From positions 806,001 through 870,000 of the forward strand of contig QEYB01000093.1 of the NCBI GenBank assembly GCA_017562135.1: DNA of 64,000 bases. Reading direction: 5' to 3'. Below the pieces are notes generated by a model. It saw only the letters and a list, made by a program, of their open reading frames with translations. It had not been told where the DNA came from and did no database searches. The translations under genes and the position numbers were made by a program. Positions 12,101-23,100 of the stretch are shown piece after piece. This DNA comes from Dipylidium caninum. Its lineage: Eukaryota; Platyhelminthes; Cestoda; Cyclophyllidea; Dipylidiidae. Each line of letters begins with the position of its first letter. Within the stretch, counting starts at the first letter, position 1.

Positions 12101-15100
12101 TAAAATTTATTTTGGTGTGGTTGATACTCCTTGTCTTGCGCAGTTCTTCCGCATCCCCCAACGCCTGCCAGTACGTGTTGATTAATTTGTTTGTGGTTGC
12201 TTTGCCGTTGTTGGCAAGTGTTTTCTTCCTTTTCTTGATTTGACTACCCAAACTCACACCGAGTTTTGTGTTTTGTTCTCCTGACCTTTCTCACACCCTC
12301 TGTTCGTGCACTTTTTTCACCTTTTTCTCTTTCATAGCCTATTTCTTGTGCTTTTTAGCTGTTCTGACTCTCGAATCGTAGTTTCTTACGTATTTTGGTT
12401 ATGCAAAGAACGCATCCTCCTTTTATTAACTGACTTAGTTTTTTCCTTTTCACCTGTAGCAATTGCATTATTTCATTAGCGGGCCGATAACCTTACCTTT
12501 CAACAAAATGTTCCTCTCCTCCACTTTTGTCCCCCCTGTGAACATCGCGTAGTTTGCCACTATCCTCCCCGACTCCTCACCTATCCTAAAATATACTTTC
12601 AACTGACATTTTTACGGTTCCGTTCCTCATCCTCGATCGTCGTTTGTTCATTATGTTATCGTTCTTGTTTAAAGAATTGGATTAAAATAGACAGATCCGC
12701 GTCCAAAACCCTCCCTACTCCTAGAGATCCGATCGACCCGATTGCGATCGGAGTCCCGATTGGCCCGGGCACGTCGACGACTCTTGCCCTTTACGGGTCG
12801 AGAGTGGATGAAGGACAGGCAGTCGAGGTCTCCAGGCCGTTGGGACATTCGCTGGAGCTTTCTGGCGTCGTTGAAACTCTTTCAGAGTCGAATGCTTGGG
12901 AAGTCGTGTTCCCTGTTTTTTTTTGAAATTAACTCATGCACACTTGCACTCCTTCCTCCCCTCTAATTGCATCCTTATGGTTTTTTTGTCGCTATTAATT
13001 TTCATGGACGAGACCTTTTCCTTAGTGCTCTCACCCCTATCCACCCACCCTGTGGTCATTCACACGTCCGGTTTGAGTGAATCTTAGACTTGCGATTTTC
13101 CTACGATCCGTTGCTTCACTGCCGACTTGCGATTCCAAATCGAGTGTTCATAAGATTGCTAATAGTTGGCTCTGAGTCCAGTTCGGACCTACTAGGTTTT
13201 TAATCTCTCGGGCTTTCTGCCTACTTCGAGGCAATTAAGCTTAATTTCCAGTGCATCCCTTGTAGATGGCTCTAGAAACATGATGGTCATGCCTGCCGAT
13301 AGCCGGTCAATCAGCAGCTTTTCGATGGCTGAGAGCACACAGTCGGTGCCAAATACGGGCTCAGTGAGTCTGTTTGATTGCACGTTTTGTTTACCTCCTC
13401 ACTTTCCTCCATATCGCAAGACATTTTGACCTTTTTTTTGTTCTTTAGCGCGCTTCCGATCTTGAAAAGGAGGAGATGATCTCCTTTAAACACGCACAGA
13501 AGATTTTGTGTAAGTTGGTTTTTCTTTTTCGACTTCGGGTGCTCGTGCGACTCAGAGTTACCAGATTATCGCTGTTCCCACAATTTTCTCTCCTTTCAAG
13601 TCACAAAAACTTCCCACTAAACAAACTATTTGTGGTCCGTGACTCGTGGGCGTCTGAGTATTCCACCTATGTGATCGTGCTTTTCTACAAGGGTCCTACT
13701 ATTCAGCTAGCCGTTATTCCCCGTATACAGAGAAATTTTATTCTCTGTCTTTTCTTTAACATTTAATGCGTTTTTTTCAACGCCCTTTTTGTTTCTCCCC
13801 TCGGAGTGTCTCTTCCAACAGGCGAGACAGTGGACCACATAATTGCGGGAGCCCCTATTTGGTCAGAGCGTCTGGTGCCTTGCACAAATTCCCCTTCCTG
13901 CTCAGTCCACCACTCCCATCTCCCCTTCATTGCGTGTCCTTTGATATTCTGCGTTTTCCCGTAAATCATTTATGGGTTAAGATAGAATGAAAATTTACTG
14001 AGAAAGTATAAAGGGATGAGAAGGGCCGACACGCCCCTGACTCGGGGATTGCGATGACCGAACAGTTTGCGGGCCATGAGGCAAAATGTTGAGGAAATTA
14101 CAGTCTAGTTGACCATTTTCTCGACTAAATGTACCAAGTAGTGTAAAAATAAGATCTTATTTTCACTATCCATTTGCGTCGTTGAGTGAAATAAAATCCC
14201 CCTGTCTTCACTGTGATAAAAAAACGAGAAGGTCACCATCCCGCAGTTTTATAATCATATTTGCTCTTGAACACTGGGCCTTTCTAGACGCTAAATTACC
14301 TCTCCGAACTGCCATATGAGAGTCATTTCTTTCCTGAGGAGTAGCGAAGTTAGTCGGCAAACAAATGAATGGGTTTTCACCAAGTGCGTCTCTCGCGAAT
14401 GGGGTGTGAATTTTCTCACCTCGCAACAACCAGAAAGCCTACTTTAGTGTCTCAATTAGGGGATTCTCGAAGAAGGTCGTCAAGTAGTCCTGATTCGATT
14501 CAGCTGCTATTCAGAACTTAAGATTCCTTACTTTTTTTTTCCTTTTTCGAGAGTCGTATTTTCGGGGCTCGGGACTTGAACAACTATCTGGCTACCGTAA
14601 AAATACTAAAGGAAACACCAATTATTAAATTAACTGGAAAGTGAACAAAGCTTTTAGTTTTTTGGTGCACAACACTTGTTCACTAAAGGAATCATATATT
14701 TTAATAAATAAAAAGAAAATTCCGTCATTTCTAATACGTTTTGCCAATGTGTGGGTAGTCGTTCGACTCCTTTTTTTACAAAAGTCCTCCGAATTCGCAG
14801 CATAAGACCCCTCGTTATTGTGTTGATGGACTCTTTTTTTGCAACGGGTCAAATCAGATTGTTTTTTAAGAACTTGTTCTTTATATGGCCTGACCAGATT
14901 CAGACAGTTCGTAGTGAATGATATCGGGAAAATCCTATCACACAAGCACGAGGATCTTCATCATTAGTGATGGTTTGGGCGCCGGAATAGGTGTTTCTTT
15001 AGACGAAAGGCGTCGTTTTCTCGTACGGCAGCATTTTATAGCGTCCCCTCATCTCCAGTTATATTTCGTCGCAAAAAACGGATCGGTTTCATGTCGTCGG

Positions 15101-18100
15101 CCGAGTGCCATCCCTGTTAATTCATGAAGGTGATCCTGTCTTGGGCATCCTATCTTTAATGATAATTATGAGAATCTGAATTTACCATCGCAATTAGGAT
15201 ATCATCATCTAATATCTGAGATCTCGTCATGTGATTCAAAGTCTTCGAGACTCCTTTTTTCCATTGTTAAATATTTTCCATCACCACTAAAACAAAAATT
15301 TTTACCGTCGCAACAAAACTTAAGTACGTACTGGCTGTGAATCAGTATACCGTTAGACGCTGGGACAGAGCTCAATATTTTGTACTTAACTAGCACTGCT
15401 TCCCACGTTTATTTCTAGACGAGTCGCCAGAGGCCAGGAGAAGACGAAAATATGCGGAAACTGTGAAAATGCCCCCTGATTACGATTCAACGGCGGGGAA
15501 AGGCAACATGGGTTTCAACGAGTTGTGTGCGCTGAATAAGGAACGAGTGGGTTCAACCTTACCCTATATAATCATTCTACTGAAATTAATTTAAGTAGAG
15601 TGTATTTAATTTTGGGCCAAGATGTTCGTGTAACGTTTTTGCATTCGCTGCTTCCATTGCAACATTTTTTGTCATAAAACTGTCACTTTGCATAAGCTTT
15701 AAAAATATAATAATTTCCCTGACAAAATTCGCATTATTTCACGGAAACTTCTGTAGCCCTTCCGCCCTAGGCCTTCAAATAAAATCATCTTTTTAAACTC
15801 TCATACATTCCCAAAAGTACACTTTATTGTGGAATCAAACTCAATACCCTAAAATAATTTGCATTTTCTCGCTAATTGTAGCTATATTCCACACGACCTT
15901 GTAGGTAACCTATTTGAGGGCCTGCTAAGAATTGGCGTCGCGAACGTAGTCCTGGAAATAGTTTTTATTATTTAACGGTCGCCGTTTCAGCGGACCCTAT
16001 AGCCTTTTATTCAAGCTAACAAGTTTTATCTTTTCTCCCAAATGTGCTTTCCATCTATTCTGTCGTATGCGTCGAAGGAGGCTAAGAGGTTAATAGATAC
16101 GCTCACTGTGTAACTGCTCCTTTTCTCAATTTTTATTTTGTGTCAAACGATGCATCGTTCAAGCTACCAAACTCGTTCTCTCCGCCGTAATTTTTATGCA
16201 TTGTGATGTTACGTCATTGACTGTGCTATTAGAGTGAGAGTAAAGTCCGCTTCACCCAAGCCACAGAGCCATGGGACACGGTACACGTATCAACGCAGAT
16301 TCCCTCAATCTAAGACCATCAATATTCTCACTATTTCTCAAATAATGCTTGCATTACTCTTTTGTTTATCTCAACTACATTTGTCAGGGCGGAGTGCATC
16401 GGCTAATCGCCCCCCGATTTCAGTGATCACGACGTTTTTTCCCGTACGCGACCACTAGCGGTTTTTTGTCTATTCGTCTACTAAGGTCTGTCCTAACCAG
16501 CCCAAACCTCGATTTCACTTGGTTACTATCTAAATGGCCTTGTAAGAAAGTTGTAAATTTTTTTTCGGTGCGAATTCTACCTCGTTTGCTCTCGAGGTGG
16601 TATCAAGTTTCTCTGCACACATAAACCCCATCACGCGGCAATTGTTCAGTGTTCCGGTTAACATGTGTGCTCAAACTGAACGCTTTTACAGCGAAAATGA
16701 TCTCTTGGGGTCTGCGGTGACGCCAGTTTCGTGGAAACCTGAGCAGCAACGACGACAATTTCGCTCATTCATCCCTTAACTTCACCCACTATCTCCTTTC
16801 GCCAAGGTCCTTTATTGTAATTTGATTCTCTAGATTCTGGTTCATTACTCTCCCCGTCCTTGCGTTTACTTTTTATCATTTCTTCCCTACGATACTCTGA
16901 CTTATAGGTAGGAAAGTCACCGTACTTGTGTGCACACATGTCATCATAAACAAAGGCCTGTTTGTGTGCATATGCGAGTGTGATCATGTGCCAGCCCAAT
17001 GACAGTTGTCACACGATGCGATTTGCTCGCGATCCCGCTCTACATCTCTCTTTCTTTCTAGCTCATGGCCTGGTCGTTAGGCTGCCACACACAGCCACCT
17101 TTCCGCGCAAGTCTTTATATCTGAAACACTTTGGACATTTAGAATCTCGCGGTCGGCGAAGATTTTCGCACATAGGATTCGCAGAAAAAATTATGATTAT
17201 TGTGAACTGATGAATCCGTTGAGTAGCATGCAGTGACACACGGAGCCTTCGCTGCACCCCTTATGCCGGCCAAAGTTTGTTCACTTTTGGCGACACTGAT
17301 AATTTCGCTCCTAGTTTAAACGCTATTCGGGAGCAGCTATCAAAAAGACTGAACCCATCTGTTGCTGGATGTTCTCTTCTCATCTTAGTGCATTTAGCCA
17401 AATGGAAAGACGGTCTTCTTTAGCGTCAACACACGGAGCGCATAAATGGGCCGGTGTCTTGTTACATCGCTCCTGTAATGCTTCTTTGAGGCCCGGCAGT
17501 TTGTTCCTTCTAAGTTATCTCATCAGAACGGGTGGTTCGGTCAGAAGTGTACGTCTACGCGGAGGCGCGAATCGTCAACATTAGTCTTGCACAAATGATG
17601 CTAATTTCACCAAGCCTTCTCCGCCGGCCCCGTGCTGCATGAAGATAGCGCCGTAAGACAGTCGAGGTGGCCTCGTTTCGTCATCCTGTTGCCTCACCAC
17701 CCACTTGGCTGCGTTGTGCAGCGGCCTTACGACCTGGAGTCAGTCGCCTCCTGAGTTGCAAGACTGTGTGCAAGTGCTGCGTCTGAGCTGGGTTGACTCA
17801 CGTCGTGCACGACCGTTCTGGCGCGTCTGACTGGCCACGCCTGCCCTCTCCCTCCGCTCTTCTCCTCCTCTTGGCCAAGACCACGCCGGGGGAGGGGAGG
17901 AGCGGGGGGCGGCGGATGACTGCGCCTCCTCCGCTCTTCGTCACTCCGCCCTCGAGGACTGTGCTAATTGGGAGGAGGGAATAAAGACACCTATGACTTG
18001 GCAATTTCATTCGTGCGTCACTCCTTTTGTGCACGTGGGTGCGCACCTCGTTCGTAAGGCCTTTGAGATCAACTTAAAAATCTACATCACCGCCACATTC

Positions 18101-18941
18101 ATTCAGAATGGTGACTCCACTCTCATTTACTCCTTTCGTGACCTCATGGAAGAGATCTGGGAGGTGGGGTTTGCGGCTACTCATGGCAGATCACGAAGGA
18201 TGAAAAGTAATTAGTAGAAACTTCGGTATTGTTCCACCAGCTCGTAACCAACCTTATTACACAACCAAGCTGCTTTTTACATTATTTTGGTGTCACTTTT
18301 AATGAATGGAACTTTGATATTATCAAACCTGGCATGTTGCAGCACTGTGCCCCGGATGGTGTTTTGGCGCCACCGCAAAGTAATGAGATTAGGTCGTGTC
18401 AGAAAAGTAGACTTGCGCATTGAACTCGTCTCCCTTAGGTGCCACAACAAACCGCTCCATTTATTCCCTCAGACATGACAGTATCCGTTTTGAATATTAC
18501 CGACGCCTCGAGTCACGCAGCTTCTTTTAACTCGCCCATCAGGCACAGGCGCAGCAGTTCAACATGGCGGGCGTATTCACGGATCTTTACAACGAGCTGA
18601 ACCGTCGAAAGGCATCACAGAGACGCGTGAGTCTAAACACAGGAGGGCTGGCCTTTCTCCGGGGCGGTAGCAATGCCCGCACCGAGAAGACGGACGGGGT
18701 GGAGATGGCGTCTCGTCGGAAGGCCTCTGTTGGCAGCGGCGGCGGCGGAGAGATCTCGAACGAAGAGGCCGACAAATGGATGATGCCTGGAGTTCAGGGA
18801 GCCGGCGTTGAGGAGGAGTCTCGGGAGGCTGGGGCGGCGGACGTGACAGGACATGGAATCACCTCCACCAACGTACCTGCCACACTAGCCGCCGCGCACT
18901 CGAATTGGGACTCAAATTTTATTTCCCTCTTTGTTTCCTGA
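189..18941 (+). CDS. EFR3: EFR3 homologue, plasma-membrane anchor of the PI4KIIIalpha complex (22 exons)
   Basis: EFR3 is a membrane-bound helical-repeat scaffold that recruits PI4-kinase IIIalpha with TTC7 and FAM126 to make PI4P. Phase-consistent exons: 189-276, 347-440, 471-621, 655-776, 817-945, 1030-1152, 1291-1369, 1459-1557, 2922-3002, 4650-4813, 4865-5107, 5975-6053, 6266-6388, 6909-7082, 8108-8184, 10367-10710, 12144-12170, 12691-12886, 13252-13363, 13449-13509, 15419-15546, 18543-18941; they sum to 1031 codons (1030 aa). Family hallmarks seen: an N-terminal Cys pair (C13, C16, likely palmitoylated) before VVDNIY; IEEDAPSYHREYD in exon 4; VAGIKGLQGVVRK in exon 5; RLWVPGDFP in exon 7; LIDRHNNAPKL in exon 11. 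Residues after about 608 (exons 16-22) form a Gly/Ser-rich tail that makes the protein longer than typical EFR3 (about 820 aa). The exon 18 donor (gtcgaa) is weak, so that junction is the least certain. Intron 8 contains another gene. Confidence 0.9.
2055..2789 (+). CDS. Intronless gene nested in EFR3 intron 8; putative myristoylated KH-like protein
   Basis: The product is unrecognised. A single open frame of 244 codons starts at ATG 2055 and ends TAA 2787-2789. The frame is open upstream to 1962 but has no earlier ATG. The start reads MGAGQS, which fits the N-myristoylation consensus (Gly2, Ser6), so membrane attachment is plausible. Residues about 35-140 are Ser/Pro/Lys-rich with a short His-rich run (DHQHQHPHP). 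Residues about 144-225 are compact, with alternating predicted strands and helices: VALTVYIRT, then DKKAERSLMGLERQYNCSI, then FRGVPIRKLRIVG, then DVLKCKGALPTFI. The pattern resembles a KH-type RNA-binding fold but lacks a clear GxxG loop, so the assignment is tentative. The gene lies wholly between EFR3 exons 8 and 9 on the same strand and has its own AATAAA. Lack of introns in an intron-rich genome suggests retroposition. It could also be a domesticated mobile-element gene. Confidence 0.6.
   Translation: MGAGQSIRKYDCPSFTRFQFTRSNKPYALPQQSLPASNHPALEVAGLGNLEFSNPPSSPECESGSISISHSLTPAASDSSSPTPPIEKVLKLLEEAKPHQEKLTKGKSKPVSRGDEGAIDHQHQHPHPKKRAPLGFSLLPGGGVALTVYIRTPVKQTGIEEWRVFDKKAERSLMGLERQYNCSIMLFERQSWFRGVPIRKLRIVGSNCQDVLKCKGALPTFIADNLITSEDNYVDTLGYQFHVR
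2816..2821 (+). terminator. Poly(A) signal of the nested gene
   Basis: AATAAA lies 27 nt after the nested stop codon and about 100 nt before EFR3 exon 9. It supports an independent transcript that ends inside the host intron. If used on the EFR3 pre-mRNA it would truncate EFR3 after exon 8. Confidence 0.55.
3003..4649 (+). other. EFR3 intron 9 (1.65 kb)
   Basis: The intron starts at gtatca after LLQ and ends at ttgtag before the exon beginning ILRSS. Open frames inside it, such as around 3968-4204, lack family similarity and consistent splice borders. I see no gene or obvious repeat. Confidence 0.6.
5108..5974 (+). other. EFR3 intron 11 (0.87 kb)
   Basis: The intron runs from gtaggt to a pyrimidine-rich tttctttcttttag acceptor. 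Nothing else is recognisable in it. Confidence 0.6.
6389..8107 (+). other. EFR3 introns 13 and 14 flanking exon 14
   Basis: These two introns (6389-6908 and 7083-8107) hold only exon 14 (6909-7082) between them. The exon continues the EFR3 reading as VLVELLRLVLAVQ. Apart from it I see no gene or repeat. Confidence 0.55.
8185..10366 (+). other. EFR3 intron 15 (2.2 kb), containing paired hairpins
   Basis: The intron has no supported coding sequence. Two adjacent perfect hairpins lie at 9701-9726 and 9733-9754. Frames at 8305-9063 are open by chance: they overlap in several frames and match no family I recognise. Confidence 0.5.
9701..9754. repeat. Two tandem perfect hairpins
   Basis: ATTCTACTG (9701-9709) pairs with CAGTAGAAT (9718-9726) across an 8-nt loop. 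Six bases later AGTTGTTT (9733-9740) pairs with AAACAACT (9747-9754) across a 6-nt loop. Short related segments flank them: GGCAGTAGCA occurs near 9599 and 9782, and the core GACGGGCA at 9593-9600 is matched in inverse orientation by TGCCCGTC near 9770. The block could be a degraded foldback element or a structured RNA. Confidence 0.5.
10711..12143 (+). other. EFR3 intron 16 (1.4 kb)
   Basis: The intron is non-coding as far as I can see. It contains a short pentanucleotide array near 10800 and many T-runs, and it ends at the cttgcgcag acceptor of a 27-nt microexon. Confidence 0.5.
10796..10824 (+). repeat. (TTTAG)n microsatellite
   Basis: Four perfect TTTAG units at 10801-10820 are flanked by partial units. 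The array lies in EFR3 intron 16. Confidence 0.85.
13510..18542 (+). other. EFR3 introns 20 and 21 flanking exon 21
   Basis: Introns 13510-15418 and 15547-18542 surround exon 21 (15419-15546), whose frame reads YESPEARRRRKYAETVKM. The second intron is the longest in the gene. It has a GC-rich block near 17600-17980 and overlapping open frames in several registers, none of which I can support as a gene. Confidence 0.5.
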
Positions 18942-19122
18942 TGAAGCGTATCCCTCTTCCATACTGTAAGGCCGGAAGGCCTCAGCGAAACCAACTGGAG
19001 AATCGGCGGTGGACAGGTTATTTTGTTCGTGTTTACTGTGATTTCAACGTGTATGATGGTTGAGGTTGCGTACTTCAGTGCTGTCCTCGTTGTGAATATT
19101 TCTCTTTCGTCTGCGGATAAAC

Positions 19123-19128
19123 AATAAA
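19123..19128 (+). terminator. Candidate EFR3 poly(A) signal (second at 19183-19188)
   Basis: AATAAA occurs 182 nt and 242 nt after the EFR3 stop codon. Either could serve, giving a 3' UTR of about 200-270 nt. Confidence 0.55.
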
Positions 19129-19754
19129 CGTGTCAGCAAAACGCAAACTTCTAACGGACGCGGAAAGTGGTTTAACACTCTAAATAAACGCTTATTTGAT
19201 GCATTAAAATTGTGCAAGCTTGGGGAACATTGTGGCCGTTCTCCCTGCACAACGGCGACCAGGCGATGAGGGTGTGCTGTGCACACAAACGGCCTCTGAG
19301 TCGAGGCGGGATGTGGTGAACCCGCTGTGTTTCCGATTTTCACACACCGAAACAAAGTCACAGAAAAAAAGCATCTGCTGGTGGCAGTCGATCCGCTGGA
19401 GGTTCGAGATTAGTTTTCACGTCACCACCCGCGCGGGGACCCGCAGCAGGCGGGGTTCCGTGCGTGGCCGTCACATGCAGGACGATTTCAGTGATTTCTG
19501 GTGTTTGTTATTACGAGACCGACCTTCATCAGCAGAATAGTAACGTCGACCCGAGGAGGCGCCTCGTCACCTCGAAAAGTCATTTGACAACTTCTTTTTG
19601 GCCTAACGGGGAGAAAGGGATGCCTCTCCCAATGCCTGACTTTATGCAGATCAGGAGCAACCTGAGTTGTGGAGGGGCACCATCGCTCCAGCACAGCACT
19701 CTCAGGTCCGTCAATTGCACCAGCACAACGAGATGCCCAGTCACCAGCCGGGGT

Positions 19755-19770
19755 CACACACACACACACA
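19755..19770. repeat. (CA)8 microsatellite
   Basis: Eight perfect CA units lie in the intergenic region downstream of both EFR3 and elp. Confidence 0.85.
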
Positions 19771-19993
19771 TTGTGAAATCTTTGCCGTGACGATGGCGCT
19801 AGACACGCCAGAGCGGGTCCACGACGCTGTGACAATCAGTTCAGCAGAGTTCACAACTGCTCAAATGAATTGCCAGTGCATGGTTGGCACCGCCCGACTC
19901 ACACCAGCCCAGCAGAATCTCAGTCACCAAGAGCATATATTGTTTTCAGCAATAATCGGAATGTTTCAGGAGTGGGGAAAAGTGACGTCGCAG

Positions 19994-19999
19994 TTTATT
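19994..19999 (-). terminator. Poly(A) signal of elp
   Basis: The plus strand reads TTTATT, that is AATAAA on the elp strand, 135 nt downstream of the elp stop codon. Confidence 0.65.
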
Positions 20000-20133
20000 G
20001 AGGTGGAATAGGAAGGAATAGAATGAGAGGGCGAGTTGCGTATCGCAAGAGTAAAAACGGAGTATCAGACGGCATGATTAGGGAATACCAGCGGCAGTAG
20101 AAAAGGTCAAAACTGCAGACGGGGGGGCTCCTT

Positions 20134-23100
20134 CTACATTGACTCAAACTGCTCAACACGGGACATGGTGTTGCCCTTGCGAATATTACGCAGTGTCTTG
20201 TACTTGTCATTGCCCTCCCGGACGTTGTACTCATGACGGCGGTCAATGTCACGCATCTTCGACTGGTCGCGGGCCGAATTCAACTCCGTCTTCAAGTTGG
20301 CCAGTTTCGTCTGCAGCGTCTCATTCTTCGAAACTTCAGTTACACGACTCTCCTCCAATCGTTTCACATTGGGCACCACTTCAAACTCCTTTGCTACAAG
20401 CCAGAACAGGGCAAATGAGGCTCGGTTGGAAGCAAATTACTCATTATTGAAATAATTGGCATCTTCTACACTGGAGTCTTGTGTCAATGCTTAACGTTTG
20501 AAAGCAAGCGCACATGATCCCAAAGGTTGCTAAGCGATAAGAAGGTACGCGTGGTCGTATAGCGATTACTGAATTAACTAATTCACGCATAAATACACAA
20601 GTACAAATGGAGAAATAGAACGAGAGAAAAATACATTAGGTGGTGTGACGGTGAGTTGCAAAATAAAGTGGCCTAGGCAACATAAAACTGTTACGCAAAG
20701 TCGAAAAATCATGGGGAAAAGGCCTAACTAAACTTCCAGGGTAAAACGAATAAGAAAACTGAGAGACAGAAAAATTCGACACGAAAAACAATGGGCGAAA
20801 TTACAGGAACGCCAAACTGGCACTCGAAGCCAGTGATATTAAATGCGACTAATTTACCTTCGCTTTCATCGTCTTGCGAAGCAGCTAAAAGGGAGGTGTA
20901 GAAAAGCACAAGGTTAGAAAAATCCATGCACTGAAAAATTAACCTATCACACACAAAGAACATTCGGTGACGCATATTCGCGCCGCGAACAATCAACTGT
21001 CACTCACTATCACCACTGCCATTGACGTGAGACTTGCTCTTCAATTCACGTTCCTCACGCATTTTGCGGAGCTCGGCCTCAGCCTGAGCCTTTGCAAGTT
21101 CCTTTTCAGCCATAGCTGCCTTCTGGGCCTCGATCTCGCGCTGCACTTGGTCGCGTTCGGTCATTAACCGATTTCTTTCCTCAACTGTTGCTTCAGTTTC
21201 CTGCAATGTTGAGTGGTAAGGTAGCCATTTGCCTCCAATCAGTTGAGAGGGGCACAAGACAAGTGACATTCGAAAGAAGAATACCTTAGAGCTACAATAC
21301 ACCGGACATTTCAAATATACGACTCGGGGAAAATGGAATTTGAAAAAGGTTTGCAGAACCGATGATTGCAATTTTCCTTATCAACTAAAGGCCTAAAATA
21401 TCCTCGAAACGAGGAAGCAATTTGATCAAATTCCATTGTTTATCAACTCCACGTCTGAAAACACAGAGTTCGACGGAAAATCACTCTATGAAAACCTTAT
21501 CGTACCCTCTCACTTTAACCGTTCGGAACGATGTCCAGAATTTCCCAATTGAAACAACAACGGCAATTGGTAGCCAGAAAAGTAAAGATAAGGCAATATA
21601 ACCTAGAGGAATCCCCTCGAAAATCTGGACGATGAGTTAAAATGGTTAGAGAAAGTTGCCATGTAATCGCATCGAACATATTTAAACAACTCACTATAAG
21701 CGTACTCTACCTCCAAATCTAGACGCAGCAATAAACCGGTAAGCAATATTGACCGCTTACAAAGAAAAATCTCGCGTTAAACAGGAGCACGATTCGAAAA
21801 CCTTTTTTACATTGGTGCGCACTGCTCAAACACGGGGATTTCAACCATCACCAAAAAGACTGAAACAAAATTTAATCAACATTATTACTGTCTAAGGGAA
21901 TAAATTATGTCCGTGTTCTAATCGCGCTTCTAAACCAAATTATTACACACAAAAAGGCGAAATGCACTACCCTTTAGGCAACCAGTATTATTTAACACGC
22001 GCACCTCCTTAAGCTGCTTGTTCATTGCTGCTAATTTTTCTTGGTTCTTCTGCAGACTTTCACGCGTACGTCGCTCCTGGTCGAGCAACGACTCAAGTTC
22101 CTCGATCTTTTCTTTGTAAGTGGATACCTTAAGGGTCATTGCTGCAAAGTCAGATTCCTTTTGGAGCATTTGAGTGCGAAGCTCTTGCAGTTTCTGTTCA
22201 TTTTCCATACGTTGCAAACGCTCCTCCTTTAGACGTTGCCTTAAATATAAGAAAGAGGTAGATAGAACACAACCAACATGTACAGGATTCCAAAACAAAA
22301 AGGGATGGATACAAAAAATAACAACTTACCTTTCAGCTTCCTTCAACTCACGCTCTTCCTTGGCCTGAATCTTCATTTGTTGCACCTCAATAGAGTCTGA
22401 CTTTCTTCTTCGCATGTAGAGCTCATGATTTCCTGTGCATAATGCCAAGATGCGTTTATTAACCTTGGACTTATCCACCAAGAAATAGAATTCCTAAAAA
22501 ATAAAAAGGGAAATGTAAGCTAATGAACTTCCACGCATGCATCGACTTAAAGCAAACCAAACCTTTGCTGATTTGTCTGCAGGTTTGATAATAAACTTCT
22601 TATCATGGAAGGAGAGATTTCGGATTTCAGACCAAGGGAATCCAATCTTAGGAACCAATCTGCAAGAAAATGTGAAAAGTGAAATCGTCAAGGTGCAACA
22701 AGAATATGAGGGCAAAACTCACAGGTTATTGGGTTCATAGACACTCAGGCCGAGAGCATCAACACCAAGAACGAGAGGTGTTCCTTTCTTATTTTTAATA
22801 TTAAAGGTCTCCACACCATACATCTCAAGATCCTGAGCAATCTGGAGATATTGAACCATCGCATCCTCACGAGACATGTCATGGTGGTCCTTGTAGTAGG
22901 TTATTATCCGATCGAACCACTGCTCATCGGTTTGGTTATACTGTTCTCTACAAATGTCAAAACAGGGTGAGACAGAAAAAAATATGATGGAATTAGATTA
23001 GGAAATAAAAGTTGAAAAAAGCAAATTGTCGGAACCATACCTGCCAGGAATTAGTCGCTCAATTGGCAAACTTTTAGGACAAGTCTCTTGACTGTATGGT

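Larger units (their letters stand above)
18942..20133. other. Convergent intergenic region between EFR3 and elp
   Basis: The region holds the 3' UTRs of two converging genes: candidate EFR3 poly(A) signals at 19123 and 19183, and a minus-strand AATAAA at 19994-19999 for elp. A (CA)8 tract lies at 19755-19770. No additional gene is supported. Confidence 0.6.

Noticed and set aside
17993..18214. 73-codon frame just before the last EFR3 exon
   Set aside because: It has no splice phase compatible with exons 21 and 22, which join directly in frame, and no family similarity.
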